Positions 10,277 through 21,800 of a stretch of DNA of 64,000 nt are shown piece by piece. Both the position numbers and the translations under genes were made by a program. How positions within the stretch are numbered: the stretch's first letter is position 1; every line of letters starts with the position of its first letter. The stretch is from Neoceratodus forsteri (taxonomy: Eukaryota > Chordata > Ceratodontiformes > Ceratodontidae): positions 1,397,325,001 through 1,397,389,000 of the forward strand of contig CM057456.1 of the NCBI GenBank assembly GCA_016271365.2. Direction: 5' to 3'. Below the pieces are notes generated by a model that did not search any database, was not told the origin of the DNA, and saw nothing but the letters and a program-made list of their open reading frames with translations.

Positions 10277-11449
10277 TGTCACAAACCCACTCAGCAGGTC
10301 AGGCCCTCTACTCCCAAAGTGCCAACCTCCGAGCGCAGTCTTGTGAACAGTTTAACAGAACAAAGTAACCCTCTTGTCTGTTTTGTGAGTTCAGATCAAC
10401 CTTTGGTCTCAAGTCTTGGAGGGATTCAAACTGTGAACCTCTTGCCAGCATACCCAATGCACAGGCTCAGATATTTCTGTCTTCGGGGGCCCAGATATCT
10501 TTGCCTACGGGCACCTAACCAGGTATACAGAGATGAACCCTTAAAAACTTTAATAAAGACCTCAGATTTAAAATGCTTCTCTTTCCAGTTTGGTATCACC
10601 ATTCAAGCTTATGTCTGTTGTCTGCTATGACCATATATACTTTTCTTACTACTAAAAGAAATTCAAAGACACACCAAGTATGCTCTAAAAAGAGTTTTAC
10701 TAAAAATAGATAAAATATGTAAAACACAAAATACAGAACTGTTATATCACAAGATATACAAATATTTTAAAAGAACCAGGTTTAAACAGTGCAATTCCTA
10801 CTTACAGTACTTAGATTTGACTCTCTTTCTAAAATCTGTTTACAAGTGCTCCAAAGATCTTTCCTTGTCAGAGTCTAGATAAAAAGGTCTAAGTAAAACA
10901 GTATTCCTTAACAACTGTATTGGCCAACCCCTTTTTGTGTGAGGTCAGCTAGCTTCTCCTCTGTCAGATTATATATATAAAAAAATTATATATCTTATAA
11001 AAAAACAGGATGTATTTTTTAAAGTATTACATTCTGTAACTTCAGCATAATTCATGTCCTTCAAATGACACTTCTTTTGATCTCATAATAAGCTTCCTCC
11101 TTCCAGGACATGAAAGCATGTTTATGATTTTTGCACTTCTATGTAATAACCAGGGTTCTTCCTCTAACATCATAAAATGGATATGATATAGCAACTGCGG
11201 CTGTAATTAACCCAGACAAACAGGACCCTTGACTAAAGCCTTCCATGTAACACACTGTCTCTAAAACCTGAGTGTGTGTGACACACATGCTGCTTCAGCA
11301 TTTTCCCATGGCTTTCATCTTTCAGCTGAAACCTGGGGGTGATGAGTGAGGTCATTCTAAGAGCATCAGATTTTCAGCAGTGACAGTCATTAATACATTT
11401 TATGTTTAAAAAAATGATACAGCACTCAGAACTGGCTGTCTATGTCACA
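10277..11449 (-). mobile_element. Solo LTR of the Gmr1-like Gypsy family
   Basis: This 1173-bp sequence starts TGTCACAAACCCACTCAGCA and ends TATGTCACA. It is alignable by eye with the two LTRs of the Gypsy element at 18121-28840 (for example TTTGGTCTCAAGT, GGGATTCAAACTGTGAACC and AGGTAT blocks), but is more diverged than those two are from each other. It is flanked by perfect 5-bp duplications GTAGT (10272-10276, 11450-11454) and has no internal coding region, so it is a solo LTR left by LTR-LTR recombination. Strand is given relative to the coding strand of the complete copy. It contains an AT-rich stretch at 10970-11000. Confidence 0.9.
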
Positions 11450-11454
11450 GTAGT

Positions 11455-12705
11455 GACCAGGGAAATATATCAGGGGAGGGCAGTGGACATGACCTGTCTG
11501 GACATTAGTAAGGCCTTTGACATTGTGCAGCACAAGAGACTGATTAGGAAATTGAGCAGCCTAGGGGTGAGATCCAAAGTGTTGAGCTGGGTTAGAAATT
11601 AATTCACAGATAGGGGCTGGAGGGTGGTGGTTAACAGCACTCACTCTAAGGATGGAAGAGTGACCAGTGGGGTACCACAGGGTTCAGTACTGGGACCAGT
11701 CATCTTCATTGTCTTTAAGTGACATTGCAGATGAACTAGAGGGGAAGGTATGCCTTTTTGCAGCGGATACCAAAATCATTAATAGGGTAGACAATTGAAG
11801 GGGGTGGAAAGAATGTGTAGGAATCTTGGGAAGTTTGAGGAGTGATCAGAAACATGGCAGTCGAGGTTCAATACCAAAACGTGCAACATTATTCACCTAG
11901 GGCATAGGAACCCAGGAACAGAGTATGGGATGGGGGGTTACTGTCATTCACTAGACAGCAAAGGGACCTTGGGGTTGTCAAAAATCATGACCTCAAAGTA
12001 GCAGGGCAGTGTGACAAAGTAGTGGACAGGGCCAGTGTGATGCTGGGATGCATTGGGAGTGGTATCTCCAGCAGGACGAGGGAGGTGGTGTTGCCACTGT
12101 ATCGCTCACTGGTGACATCCCACCTGGAGTATTGGTCAGCTCTGGAGGCCACACCTCAGAAAGATCATAGACAGGGTGGAGGCAGTCCAGAGGAGAGCAG
12201 CTGAAATGGTGCAGGGGTTGCACCCAAAGCCGTACGAGGAAAGACTGTGGGATCTTAACATGAATACCTTGGAAGAGAGGAGAACAAGGGAGGACAAGAT
12301 GGAGACCTACAAGCACTTCACGGGGGGGGAACCAGATTGGAGGAGGGGAGTCTCTTTCAAAGGAGAAAGAGCAACAGGACCAAAGGGCATATGATGAAGC
12401 TGGAGGGAGGGATCTTGAAGAAGGGTGTGAGGAAGTACTACTTCACTGAAAGAGTAGTAGATGCCTAGAATAGACTGCCAGCAGAAGTAGTGGAGGTGAA
12501 AACATTTGGGGGTTTCAAGCATGTGTGGGATAGATATAAGGGCATATTAGTGAATGGGCAGGGAGGAGGGAGGGTTGGCAGGGAGGAGGAAGGGTTGCCA
12601 GGGACCAGTTAGAGTCTGTGGAGGCCGACTGAGGCAGGGGCCTACTGGGAAGACTGGGTAGGCCAGGTGGGCCTTTTCTGCTGTCAGATTCTGTGTTTCT
12701 GTTGC
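11455..12705 (+). mobile_element. CR1 LINE, right part (RT palm to 3' end)
   Basis: Continuing from 10276, the frame 11402-11602 carries DMTCLDISKAFDIVQHKRL (palm block A). The next blocks, with shifts and stops, are TSGVPQGSVLGPV near 11662-11700 and a FADD-like region near 11755 (here read AADT). The thumb follows: WGVVKNHDLKVAGQ-like and LEYWSALE, then EERLWDLNMNTLEERR. The 3' end GGTAGGCCAGGTGGGCCTTT with TTCTGTGTTTCTGT is the CR1-type 3' tail. It is decayed and not autonomous. Confidence 0.8.
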
Positions 12706-13737
12706 ACAGAGGGTCAAGGGTGGGGGAGAAACCAGTGTTCAGGTACATCAGGGAAAACAAAGAACACAAGAGGGAAAATTGTTAGGCTGACAGAGGGGTG
12801 GTGGGGTAGTAGAGGCATAGCGGCTTAAAGGCTTCTGCAAGGGGTATTCCAAAAATGGGTCAGTTGGTAATTACAGAAGAAGAGGTTAGAAAACGGATTG
12901 TAGCCCTGGAATTAGGTTAGGCTTCAGTGCCAGATGGGATGCATCTGAGGGTGCTTAGGGAACTGGCATCAGAACTGTTTGAACCCCTGACCGGGATATT
13001 CAGTAGCTCACTACAGTTAGGCATTGTTTCCAGAGATTGGAGGATAGTGGACATGGTGCCACTCCACAAAGGAGGGGATAGGGAGGGACCAGAATATTAC
13101 AGGCCCACCAGTGTTACCTCCATTGTAGGTAAATTCATGGAGACATTACTTAAAGAGGACCTAGTGGAGTACTCTAAGAGAAATGGGCTCCAGGATAGTA
13201 AGCATCATGGGTTTATAGTAGGGAGGTCTTGTCAGACCAACCTGATAGTATTCTTTGACTGGGTAACAAGAGCAGTAGATAAGGGACAAGTAATAGATTT
13301 AGTCTACTTCAACTTCAATAAGGCATTTGACTAAGTACCACACAGAAGGTTGCTGAAGAAATTAGAAGATCTGGGAGCAGCAAAGGACCTAGTTAAATGG
13401 GTGAGAAGTTGGTTAGGGGGTGAAAGCAGAAGGTGGTGGTAAACAGGGTCAAATTCAGGGTGGGGAGATCACGAGTGGGGTACCGTACCACAGGGGTCAC
13501 TCCTGGGAGCAGTCCTTTTCAGTGTTCTTCCGTGACATTGGAGAAGTAATACAGGGCAAGCTGTGCCTCTTTGCAGGTGACACTAAGCTCTGTGGCAGGA
13601 CAGACAGTAAGGATGAGGGTAAGTGAGTTGCTAAGGGACCTGCAAAGGTTAGGAAAGTGGTCCAAGGTCTGGCAAATGAAATTCAATGCCAGAAAGTGCA
13701 AGGTGATGTACACAGAGAACAAGAACCCCAGGACAAA
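12706..13737 (+). mobile_element. CR1 LINE, outer copy of a three-level nest (left part)
   Basis: It abuts the tail of the previous CR1. The frame 12927-13334 gives RT fingers and palm: MPDGMHLRVLRELASEL, WRIVDMVPLHKGGDREGP, YYRPTSVTSIVGKFMETLL, HGFIVGRSCQTNLIVFFDWV and DLVYFNFNKAFD. A stop follows, then ITSGVPYHRGHSW in another frame. It breaks off at 13737 (GAACAAGAACCCCAGGACAAAC). The continuation lies at 15422 after 1.7 kb of younger CR1 sequence. Confidence 0.8.
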
Positions 13738-14152
13738 CATAGAAACACAAAATTTGATGGCAAATAAGGACTGCTTGGCCCATCTAGTCTGCCCATTTTT
13801 TCTCTGCCTGTGCTGCCACCACAGACCCTACTTAATCTCTTGCTCCCTGTCCCCTTGCTTCCAATAAGATCCCCTTGTGCCTATCCCATGCATGCTTGAA
13901 GCCCACCACTGTTTTTGCCCTCACCACCTCCGCTGGAAGACTGTTCCAGGCATCCACCACTTATTCAGTAAAGAAGTGCTTCCTCATCTGTCTCTTTACT
14001 ACCCTCCAGCTTTATTGCATGTCCTCTTGTTCTAGTGCATCTTTTCCTCTGAGACATACTCCTCTCTGACCTGTACCTTATGTACCCTGTGAGATTTTTT
14101 TGAAGTCTCTATCTTATTGTCCCTCACTCTTCTCTCGTCCAGGGTGTACATG
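13738..14152 (-). mobile_element. CR1 LINE, middle copy of the nest (3' tail part)
   Basis: Read on the minus strand this is the CR1 3' region: GTACACCCTGGACGAGAG, then GTGGATGCCTGGAACAGTCT, ending GGGCAGACTAGATGGGCC and TGTGTTTCTATG at 13738. Its upstream part is 15421-15009. The interruption is a plus-strand CR1. Confidence 0.85.
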
Positions 14153-15008
14153 AGATTTAAAACAGCTGGAGGAGTGTCAAAAGGTGGTGTTCTAAGGTTT
14201 AATGCAAAAAAGTGCAAAATAAAGCACTTGGGTCACAGAAACCCTGGGATGCAGTACAAAATGGGGGTAGAGATACTTGCAATGACCAAGCAGGAAAGGG
14301 ACCTTGGGGTAATCATATCGGATGACCTGAAGGTGGCCAGACAGTGCAACAAAGTGATTGGGAGAGCTAGTAGGATGCTGGGATGTATAGGTAGGGGTAT
14401 CACCAGCAGGAAGAGGGAAGTGGTGTTGCCCCTATAGAGGTCATTGGTAAGACCCCACCTGGAGAACTGTGCCCCATTTTGGAGACCACATCTTAGGAAA
14501 GACATACAGTAGAAGTGGTTCAGAGGAGAACTACCAAGATGATATAGGGTCTGCATCAAAAGCCTTGTGAGGAGAGGCTAAAGGAACTAAACATGTACAC
14601 CCTGAAGGAGTGGAGGGAAAGAGGGGATATGATTGAGATCTTTAAATACCTCATGGGGGTGAATAAGGTACAGGTGGAAGGTATTTTTTAGAAGAAAGGG
14701 TGCTCTGGAACAAGGGGTCACAATATGAAACTGAAGGGGGTAGGTTCAGGAGAGAGGTCAGGAAATACTTCTTCACAGAAGGGGTGGTGGATGCCTGAAA
14801 CAGTCTTCTAGCGGAGGTAGTGGGAGCAAAAACAGAGGTAGGATTCAAGAAAGCCTGAGACAGGCACAAGGGAATCATAAAGGATAGGAAAGGGGTGTAA
14901 GAGAAAATGCCGTAGACTGAGAAGGGTCTGCAGAAAAAGCAGCACAACAAAAAGGGCAGACTGGATGGGCCAAGCGGCCCTTATCTGCCATCAGTTTCTG
15001 TGTTACAT
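14153..15008 (+). mobile_element. CR1 LINE, innermost copy of the nest
   Basis: This is a plus-strand 5'-truncated CR1 3' end. The frame 14117-14437 reads FNAKKCKIKHLGHRNPGMQY, ERDLGVIISDDLKVARQCNK and MLGCIGRGITSRKREVVLPL, the RT thumb and connection region shared by all copies. It ends GGGCAGACTGGATGGGCC and TCAGTTTCTGTGTTACATAT. The trinucleotide TGA sits at both junctions. Confidence 0.85.
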
Positions 15009-15421
15009 ATTGAGGTCCTTCAGTCTATCCTCATACGGTTTCTGATGCATACCCTGCACCATTTTAATTGTCCTCCTCTGGAATGCCTCCACTCTATGTC
15101 CTTCCTGAGATGTGTTCTCTAGAACCAGACACAGTACTCCATGTGTGTCTCACCAAGTGGTCTATACAATGGCAGCACCACTTCCATCCTTCTGCTGGTG
15201 ATAACCTCCCTAAGCACCTTAACATCCCACTGACCCTACCTACTGCCTTGTCATGCTGCCTCACCACCTTGAGATCATCAGATATGATTACTCCCAGGTC
15301 CCTTTCCTGTGTGGTGGCCATCAGTACCTCTTCTTACATATTGTACACCATCTCTGGGTTTCTGCGCACTAATTGCATGATACTGCACTTTTTTACATTG
15401 AAACCCAGCTGTCACAAAACA
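15009..15421 (-). mobile_element. CR1 LINE, middle copy of the nest (upstream part)
   Basis: The minus-strand reading 15321-15094 gives ERDLGVIISDDLKVVRQHDK, the same block as the other copies. It ends (minus strand) at CTGAAGGACCTCA. That joins in consensus order to GTACACCCTGGA at 14152, so the two minus-strand pieces are halves of one element. Confidence 0.85.
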
Positions 15422-16048
15422 CTGGATGGGAGGGATCAAGCTTGTCACTACTTCAAAGAAAAGGGACCTTGGAGTCGTCATAAGCAACTCTCTAAAACAA
15501 ACTAGCCAATGTAACAAGGCCCAGCAAGGCAACGAGAATGTTGGGGTGTACTGGAAGAGGTTCTGACAGCAGGAGGAAAGAGATAATACTGCCTGTCTGT
15601 AGATCACTGGTGAGATCCTGTGTGAAATACTGTGCCCAGTTCTGGAGTCTTCACCTGAGGAAAGGCAGTGACAGACTGGAGACAGTGCAGCCTGGAAGCT
15701 GTGGAGGGGGGGATTCAGGAGCAATGCAAAACAGTTTAACTTTATGGAGAAAGTGGTTGAGCCATGAAACAGACTACCGGCACAGATGGCAAGCACAAAA
15801 AACATTAAAAGGTACAAGCACGGCTAGGACAGAATAACGGGCTTGATTGTTACTCGGGAGGTGAAAGCATTAAGGCAAGGGGCAAAGAGGGCAGGTGGAA
15901 GCATTAAGGCAGGGGGCAGAAGAGGCAGGTGAAGGCAAAAACCTCATCTAGACAGTAGGTCACAGGGTAGGTGGAGTATAGATAAAACTGGGCAGGCTGG
16001 CCAGACCAATGGTCTTTTTCTGCTGACATTGTCTGTACTTCTGTAAAC
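15422..16048 (+). mobile_element. CR1 LINE, outer copy of the nest (right part)
   Basis: It continues from 13737: ACAAAACACTGGATGGGAGG, then AAAGGGACCTTGGAGTCGTC and the block MLGCTGRGSDSRRKEIILPV in 15538-15837. The 3' end GGGCAGGCTGGCCAGACCAA with TGTCTGTACTTCTGT ends near 16048. ACAAAC/ACAAAAC at the two junctions may be the target duplication of the middle copy. The coding sequence is heavily decayed. Confidence 0.8.
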
Positions 16049-16230
16049 TTTATCTCAAGCCAGTGCAAGTTGCCAGTCTATGTAAAAGTAGCACTTTAAT
16101 CACATTAGAGTGACAGCTGATTACTGTTCTCCTGCAGTGCTGCAGTGATTTCCTAACCGAAAATTAGAGTGCAGCAAGAAGGAACCAGGTATTAACTCAT
16201 CCTCTTTGTTTGCTTCTGTTGTTTTTGCAG

Positions 16231-16285
16231 CATATGATAGCAGACACTGTCCGGTTGATAAGACACTGCAGGAATGACCAGATCG
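16231..16285 (+). CDS. Candidate cellular exon (55 nt) with good splice sites
   Basis: A strong polypyrimidine tract ending TTTTTGCAG (16222-16230) precedes 55 nt followed by the donor GGTAAGTAA (from 16285/16286). Only one of the three frames is open throughout; it reads HMIADTVRLIRHCRNDQI then a split codon. The other two frames have stops. The sequence is outside all recognised repeats and does not look like a transposon protein. I do not recognise the gene. If real, the window lies in a plus-strand gene whose other exons are outside it or were missed. A phase-1, 55-nt internal exon is ordinary for vertebrates, but a chance splice-site pair cannot be ruled out. Confidence 0.5.
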
Positions 16286-16289
16286 GTAA

Positions 16290-18027
16290 GTAACTGAAGT
16301 GCAAGACTTTGTTTCTTATTCACTGACTCCTCTTGTTTCTTCGACTCAGTTGTATCCAGCTATTCTAATACACTGTAAGTGTTTTTTGCTGCAGGAGAAC
16401 TTGGGATATTGAACAGCCCTCCGCTGCTAATTGTGAAGCCCCTGAATAGCATTTTGAAGGAAACTTTTTTCTTATACCTTAAAATAATTCATCTTTTAAC
16501 TAGTAGGTTGTAACTTCCTCCTGATATGGCTGCTCATTGTTATCTTCCAGGTAGCTGTGAGCTCGGGAAGTACGCGGCTGCCCCCAAGATGGCACATGCA
16601 GCCTTGTCAAGAGGAATTTACAGTGCACTCTTTGCAAGATAAATTAAAAATAAATCAACCCCTAGCTGTGAAGAATGAGCAGATTCAGACATGCAGCATG
16701 AGAGTGAAACTCGAATGCTCTACATGGCATCACAGTACGCGTGAGTCGTGAGGCAGCTTGCTCTTCGCAGTTCGGGGATTGTTATTTTATATAACAGAGA
16801 TTTGTCATGTTTTACATTATACTGAATGAGTGAGCTGGTGAAGAAGATGAGCGGGGGTAAAGGATAAAGCAGTTAATGGAAAACTTGTTCACACAAGGAC
16901 TGGACTGCAGCAGAGTGTGGTAAGTAAGGAAGACTGTCGTCGTTTTGTTTTTTTTAATTTTTACGATTTGGCTTCAGGATTCTCGTGCTACTGCCAGTCC
17001 CACAGCTGCTGATGCTCAGCATTTCAACTTGTTCATCACATTCCAAGTTGTTCTTCATGATTCTGTCTGAAGAACAACTTTTATAAAATGCCAGTAAAAC
17101 ATGAAAACCATCTATTATACTATTTTAAGTACAAGAAAACATATTTTTTACTATTTTAAGTACAAGAATACATGTTTTTTCCCCCTGAGAATCCCAATCA
17201 GGTGCTCTATTAATGGCAAGGGAGGGCTGTTTAATATTCAGAGTTTTTCTTTAATGTGATTTCCCAGTTTCCTGTAAATACATTAAATTACAGCTGGCAT
17301 TAATGGGACTCAAGTCTCATAATGCTTAGAAAGATATAAATCTCCAGATATTTTATTATTCATTACTAAAGACATTTTTATGTAAATGGACTCTTTGCCA
17401 TTACACTTTATTTTTTTCCTGTTACTTTTTCCTGTTCTGAAGTCATTATGCTCTACTTTTAATATCAGAATAATTCCTGTGGGAACAGGGTGTCATGTCA
17501 CAAGCAGAGGATTAGGACTTCGCGGCAGGCACAAGCAATATGGGCAGTTAAAGTCTAAGGGGGAAGATCCTGTTTTACAGGGAAAAAAGCCTTCAGTAAT
17601 AAAAACTGTGGATGGTCATGGAATTCAAATTTTTGAGGACGTTTTTGTGTAACTGAGTTCTGATGCTGCCAGTTCTCAATCTGTTTGCTGAAAACCAGAA
17701 AACTCGCTTTAAGAATGATTTTATTGCCTCTTAGTGCCACTGAGTGTGTCTTACAGTCTCCCTTATCATGCTGACCATTCATAGGTTTCCTGAACATTCA
17801 GTGATGTCAGTTCCGCCAGTAGTAGTCACTCAACAGTTTGAAAGGGGAGGGACTGATAACAATCAGCAGTAAACCCTGAAGCTGGAGACTTTTAGACAGA
17901 CTGTGTGGCAGTGAAATAGTCATAAAAATAATTTCTTTAGCAAACAAAAAAAGTCAAAACAGTTCACAAGAGTGGATACTAACTGAAATGAAAATGCTAG
18001 AGGGTGTTCTATGTAATTTAAAATAAC
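16290..18027. other. Unassigned DNA, probably intronic or intergenic
   Basis: No repeat family or exon was recognised. A short near-duplicate, CTATTTTAAGTACAAGAA, occurs at about 17119 and 17151. The 88-codon frame at 17386-17652 has a hydrophobic start but no homology I can see and no supporting splice or promoter context. Confidence 0.4.
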
Positions 18028-18120
18028 TTTTAGCACTTTGGAACCTGATCCTGACAGATCTCAGAAGCTAAGCAGGGATGGACCGGGTCAGCAGTAGGAT
18101 GGGAGACCTCCAGTGAACAC
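18028..18120 (+). repeat. 5S-rRNA-derived SINE, head (piece 1 of 3)
   Basis: The stretch reads CTGATCCTGACAGATCTCAG, AAGCTAAGCAGGGATGGACC and GTAGGATGGGAGACCTCC. This is the internal promoter half (box A, intermediate element, box C) of vertebrate 5S rRNA with substitutions. It stops at AACAC (18116-18120), where a Gypsy element begins. The next piece of the same SINE starts at 28841 with AACACCAAGTGCTGCAGG, the expected continuation of 5S-headed SINEs. Confidence 0.85.
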
Positions 18121-18650
18121 TGTCACAATCCCGCTCAGCAGGTCAGGGCCTCTGCTCCCAGAGTGCCAACCTCCGAACACAGTATTGTGAACAGTTAACA
18201 GAACAGGGTAACCCTCCTGTCTGTTTGTGGGTCCAAATCACTTTTGGTCTCAAGTTCTGGAGGGATTCAAACTGTGAACCTTATGATAACGTACCCAAAT
18301 GTACAGGCTCAGATAATTCTGCTCTTCGGGGAATGCCAGCTATCTTTCGCCTAAGGGCACCTAACCAGGTATCCAAAATGAACCCTAAAAACTCTATGAA
18401 AGACCTTAGGGAAATACTTACCTTTTCCCAGTTTGGTATTACCATTAAGCTTATGAACAGTGTCAACTTTAACCATCTGTACTTCACATGTAAAAGAAAG
18501 AATTTCAAATGCACACTAGGCAGTCTCTTTAAATATAGATTTACTTAAAAATGGATAAAAAAATATGTAAAATGTAAACACAGAACCATGTATCACAAAG
18601 CATACAATCACTTAAAAGAACAAGGTTAAAATACAAACATAAACTCCTAC
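18121..18650 (-). repeat. Gypsy 3' LTR, distal part
   Basis: It aligns with 27643-28172 of the other LTR (shared GAACAGTTAACAGAACAGGG and GGGATTCAAACTGTGAACC). The first 60 bp are more diverged than the rest. It breaks at ATAAACTCCTAC (18650), where a CR1 begins. Frames inside it (for example 18225-18548, matched by 27699-28070) are LTR sequence, not genes. Confidence 0.9.
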
Positions 18651-18718
18651 TGTTTAGGAAACTGGGAAGGGGTCTCAAGCAAGTAGCTACTTCTGTCACT
18701 TTCTCAGAAGTACTACCT

Positions 18719-18931
18719 GTGAGAGGCAAGGGAGAGCATAGGAGTGCATGCACCAGGAACTTTAACTCATGGTTGAAGAACTGGTGCTGTGAGGAAGGGT
18801 TTGGATTCATTGGTGACTGGGGACCCATCTGGAGGGATGGAGGTTTGTTCAAGCCTGATGGCCTGCATCCATCCTGGAGGGAATCCAAGCACTCAATGAT
18901 AAGTTTAAATGCTACATTGACAAGCATTTAA
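18719..18931 (+). pseudogene. CR1 ORF1, C-terminal end (esterase-like)
   Basis: The 70-codon open frame reads NFNSWLKNWCCEEGFGFIGD followed by LFKPDGLHPSW. CR1 ORF1 proteins of several vertebrates carry a GDSL/SGNH esterase domain whose C-terminal Asp and His catalytic residues sit in a DGLHPSW-like block. That block is visible at about residues 46-53. The N-terminal part with the Ser block and zinc-finger region is missing because the insertion is 5'-truncated. A stop ends the frame before ORF2. Confidence 0.65.
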
Positions 18932-18942
18932 ACTAGCAAAGG

Positions 18943-19900
18943 GTGTGCAGGCCAGCAAGGATGGTACCTACTTGCTCACCCCCACAGCTAGTAATGGAAC
19001 CAGTGAACCAGAGGAGTGGCTATCTCTGCAAAGCAGTGTGCAAAAGTTGGAGATTAGTGTCCAAAAGGTGGATAAGCAGAAAAAGGGGCAAAATTCAGCA
19101 GAAGGGCAGACAGCAAGGAGAACCAGGGATAAATGACAACCAAGGAAGGGGCTGGAGTAGAACAGTGAAGCAGTCTAGGGAGGTCAAATCATGGAAAGCC
19201 ATGTGTGCAAATGCCAGGAGCCTTAGCAACAAGATGGAAGATCTGGAGGCTGTCATGGTACAGTCAGACCTGGACATTGTGGCCATCACTGAAACCTGGT
19301 GTAATGATAACCATGACTGGGAGATGGCCATACCTGGCTACAACATATTCAGAAGAGACAGAGCAGGCAGGAAGGGAGGAGGAGTGGCACTGTATGTGAA
19401 AATGACATAAGGGCCACACAGATCCAGGAGGAACAAATGGGGAGAGATACTGTGGTTAGCTGGAAAGGAAAATGGGGCCAGCCATCCGCACAGGTGTGGT
19501 CTATAGACCACCAGCCCAGGAGGAAGAAACAGATAGGAGTTGATGCTAGCCATCCAAAGGATGGCTGACAAGGGTGAGGTAGTACTGGTTGGAGACTTCA
19601 ATATACCAGATGTGGACTGGAGCATCCCAGCAGCAGCATCAACTAGAGCAGATTTATCCTGGACTCCTTCAGGGTGCCTTCCTCAAGCAACTGGTCATGG
19701 AACCAACTCGGCAGAAGGCAATACTGGACCTTGTGCTCACAAACAGGGACAGTGTGATGGGGTAACAGTGGGGAGCACCTGGGTAACAGTGACCACCAGT
19801 CATTGTGGTTTGAAATCACAGAAAGAGCAGAACCAAACCACACAAAACACGATCCTGGATTTTAGGGGGCAGACTTTGGGAAAATGGGGAGATGCTTGAA
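18943..19900 (+). pseudogene. CR1 ORF2, APE-type endonuclease domain
   Basis: The frame 18943-19410 carries KAMCANARSLSNKMEDLEAV, DIVAITETWCND and IFRRDRAGRKGGGVALYV, the Asn, Glu and loop blocks of apurinic/apyrimidinic-like endonucleases. After a break, 19540-19620 gives VVLVGDFNIPDVDW (Asp and Asn catalytic block), and 19785-19815 gives GNSDHQSLWFE in a third frame (SDH block). These nick the target for reverse transcription. Stops at 19408 and frame changes show it is inactive. Confidence 0.8.
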
Positions 19901-21800
19901 AGAGGCATTAAGGGAATGGGACAGGAATCAGGGATTGAGGAACAGTGGGCAGTATTTAAAATGGGGATTATAAGAACAACAGAATTATGCATTAAGCAGG
20001 TTAGCAAGAGGAAAAGAAAGAGGAGACCATTATGGTTTTCCAAAGAGGTAGCAAAGAAAGTGAAAGCCAAAAAGACTGCATTCAGGCAATACAAAAGACA
20101 CAGGCAGAAGGGGATAGGGAGAAGTACCAGGAGAAACAAAGGAGGCAGGAAGTCAGTAAGGGAAGCCAAAGCTCAGACAGAAGAACACATTGCAAAATCA
20201 GTGGTTAAAGGGGACAAAACCTTTACAGGTACATAAGTGAAAAAGAAGGACAAAGGAGGATAGTTAGACTGAAGGGGAGGATGGGAGCAGCGTGGAGGAT
20301 GACAACAGTAAAGCTGACATATTGAACAGGTATTTCTGCTCAGTCTTTACTAAGGAAGAGGGGGTAATGGGTCTGAAGGAGTACAAGGGCAGAATGGTGC
20401 AGAATGGACACAAGTCCCTTTACACGAGAAAGGGTCCTGAAGGAACTGGAAGTAATAAGAGTTGACAAAGCAATGGGGCCAGATGGGTGCACCCAGGGTC
20501 CTTAAAGAACTAAGAGAGGTGGTGGCTGAACCTCTGGCTATCCTGTTCAGCCAATCACTGGAAACAGGGAGGTACCCAAAGACTGGAGGACAGCAGATGT
20601 AGTCCCCTTATACAAAAGTGGGAACAAAGAGGAAGCAGGGAACACAGACCAGTCAGCCTCACCTCGGTAGTGGGAAAGATCATGGAAGCACTACTGAAGG
20701 AGAGATTGGTGGAACATCTGGTTGTCAATGGACTACAGGACCCAAGGCAGCATGGTTTCACCAGGGGAGGTCATGTCAGACCAACCTCATTGAATTTTTT
20801 GACTGGGTGACTAGGAGGTGGATCAGGAGGGCAGTGGACATGGCCTATCTGGACTTCAGCAAGGCCTTTGACACTGTGCCACATAGAAGACTATTACACA
20901 AACTGGGGAATATGGGTGTGGGCAGGATAGTAGTGTGGTGGGTAGGTAACTGGCTGGGTGGCAGGACACAGAGGGTGGTGGTAAATGGCTGTCACTCCAC
21001 AGAGGGAAGAGTGACCAGTGGGGTACCACAGGATCAGTGCTGGGACGGTCCTATTCAACATCTTCATCAGTGACATTGCACAGGATATAGAAGGCAGAAT
21101 TTCACTGTTCGCTGATGACACAAAGCTCTGTAACAGAGTAGACACACCAGAGGGTGTAGACAGAATGAGAAGGACCTGCAGAAACTTGAAGAATGGTCAA
21201 GGGTTTGGCAGTTGAAATTCAATGCAAAGAAGTGCAAGATAATGCATATGGGGCACAAAACCTGGCACAATATATCAGTTGGGGGTGAGGATATAGCATG
21301 CACCAAGCAGGAAAGGGATCTTGGGGTTGTCATCTCTGATGACCTCAAGGTAGGGAAACAGTGTGACAAGGCATCAGGTAAAGCAAATAGGATGCTGGGA
21401 TGTATGCAGGCAGGGGCATCACCAGCAGGAAAAGGGAGGTCATAATTCCGCTATACAAGACACTAGTGAGGCCCCACCTGGAGTACAGTGTACAGTTCTG
21501 GAGACCATACCTACGTAAGGACATAGACAGGGTAGAGAAGGTTCAGAGGAGGGCAACAAAGATGGTGCATGGGTTGCATCACAAATCCTATGAAGACAGG
21601 TTGAAGGAACTGAACATGTACTCCCTGGAGGAGAGGGGATATGATAGAGACATACAAGTATCTTACAGGGAGGAACAGGGTGCAGGAAAACACTATTTTT
21701 AAGCGAAAAAGATGTTTCAGGACTAGAGGGCATGGGATGAAGTTGGAGGGAGGACGATTCAGAGGAAACATGAGAAAGAATTTCTTCACAGAACGGGTGG
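19901..21800 (+). pseudogene. CR1 ORF2, reverse transcriptase
   Basis: Fingers are visible around 20450-20650. The palm is in 20618-21073: AVDMAYLDFSKAFDTVPHRR (block A Asp), then GRVTSGVPQ. It continues in 21018-21215 with VLFNIFISDIAQDIEGRISL and LFADDTKLC, the FADD catalytic motif of CR1. The thumb is ERDLGVVISDDLKVGKQCDK, then LVRPHLEYSVQFWRPYLRKD and LKELNMYSLEERG. At least two frameshifts (about 21020 and 21400) and lesions in the finger region make it non-functional. Confidence 0.85.

Noticed and set aside
15278..15817. 179-codon minus-strand ORF
   Set aside because: It runs across two CR1 fragments, partly antisense to the coding strand, so it is a chance reading.
17386..17652. Secreted protein with a hydrophobic N-terminus
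   Set aside because: The 88-codon frame has no splice or promoter support and no recognisable family; hydrophobic leaders arise easily in T-rich DNA.
18028..18120. 5S rRNA gene
   Set aside because: Only part of the 5S sequence is present, with many substitutions, and it continues into a SINE body; it is a SINE head, not a functional rRNA gene.
18225..18548. 107-codon ORF similar to one at 27699-28070 (123 codons)
   Set aside because: Both are the same stretch of the two Gypsy LTRs; similarity reflects the LTR pair, not a gene family.
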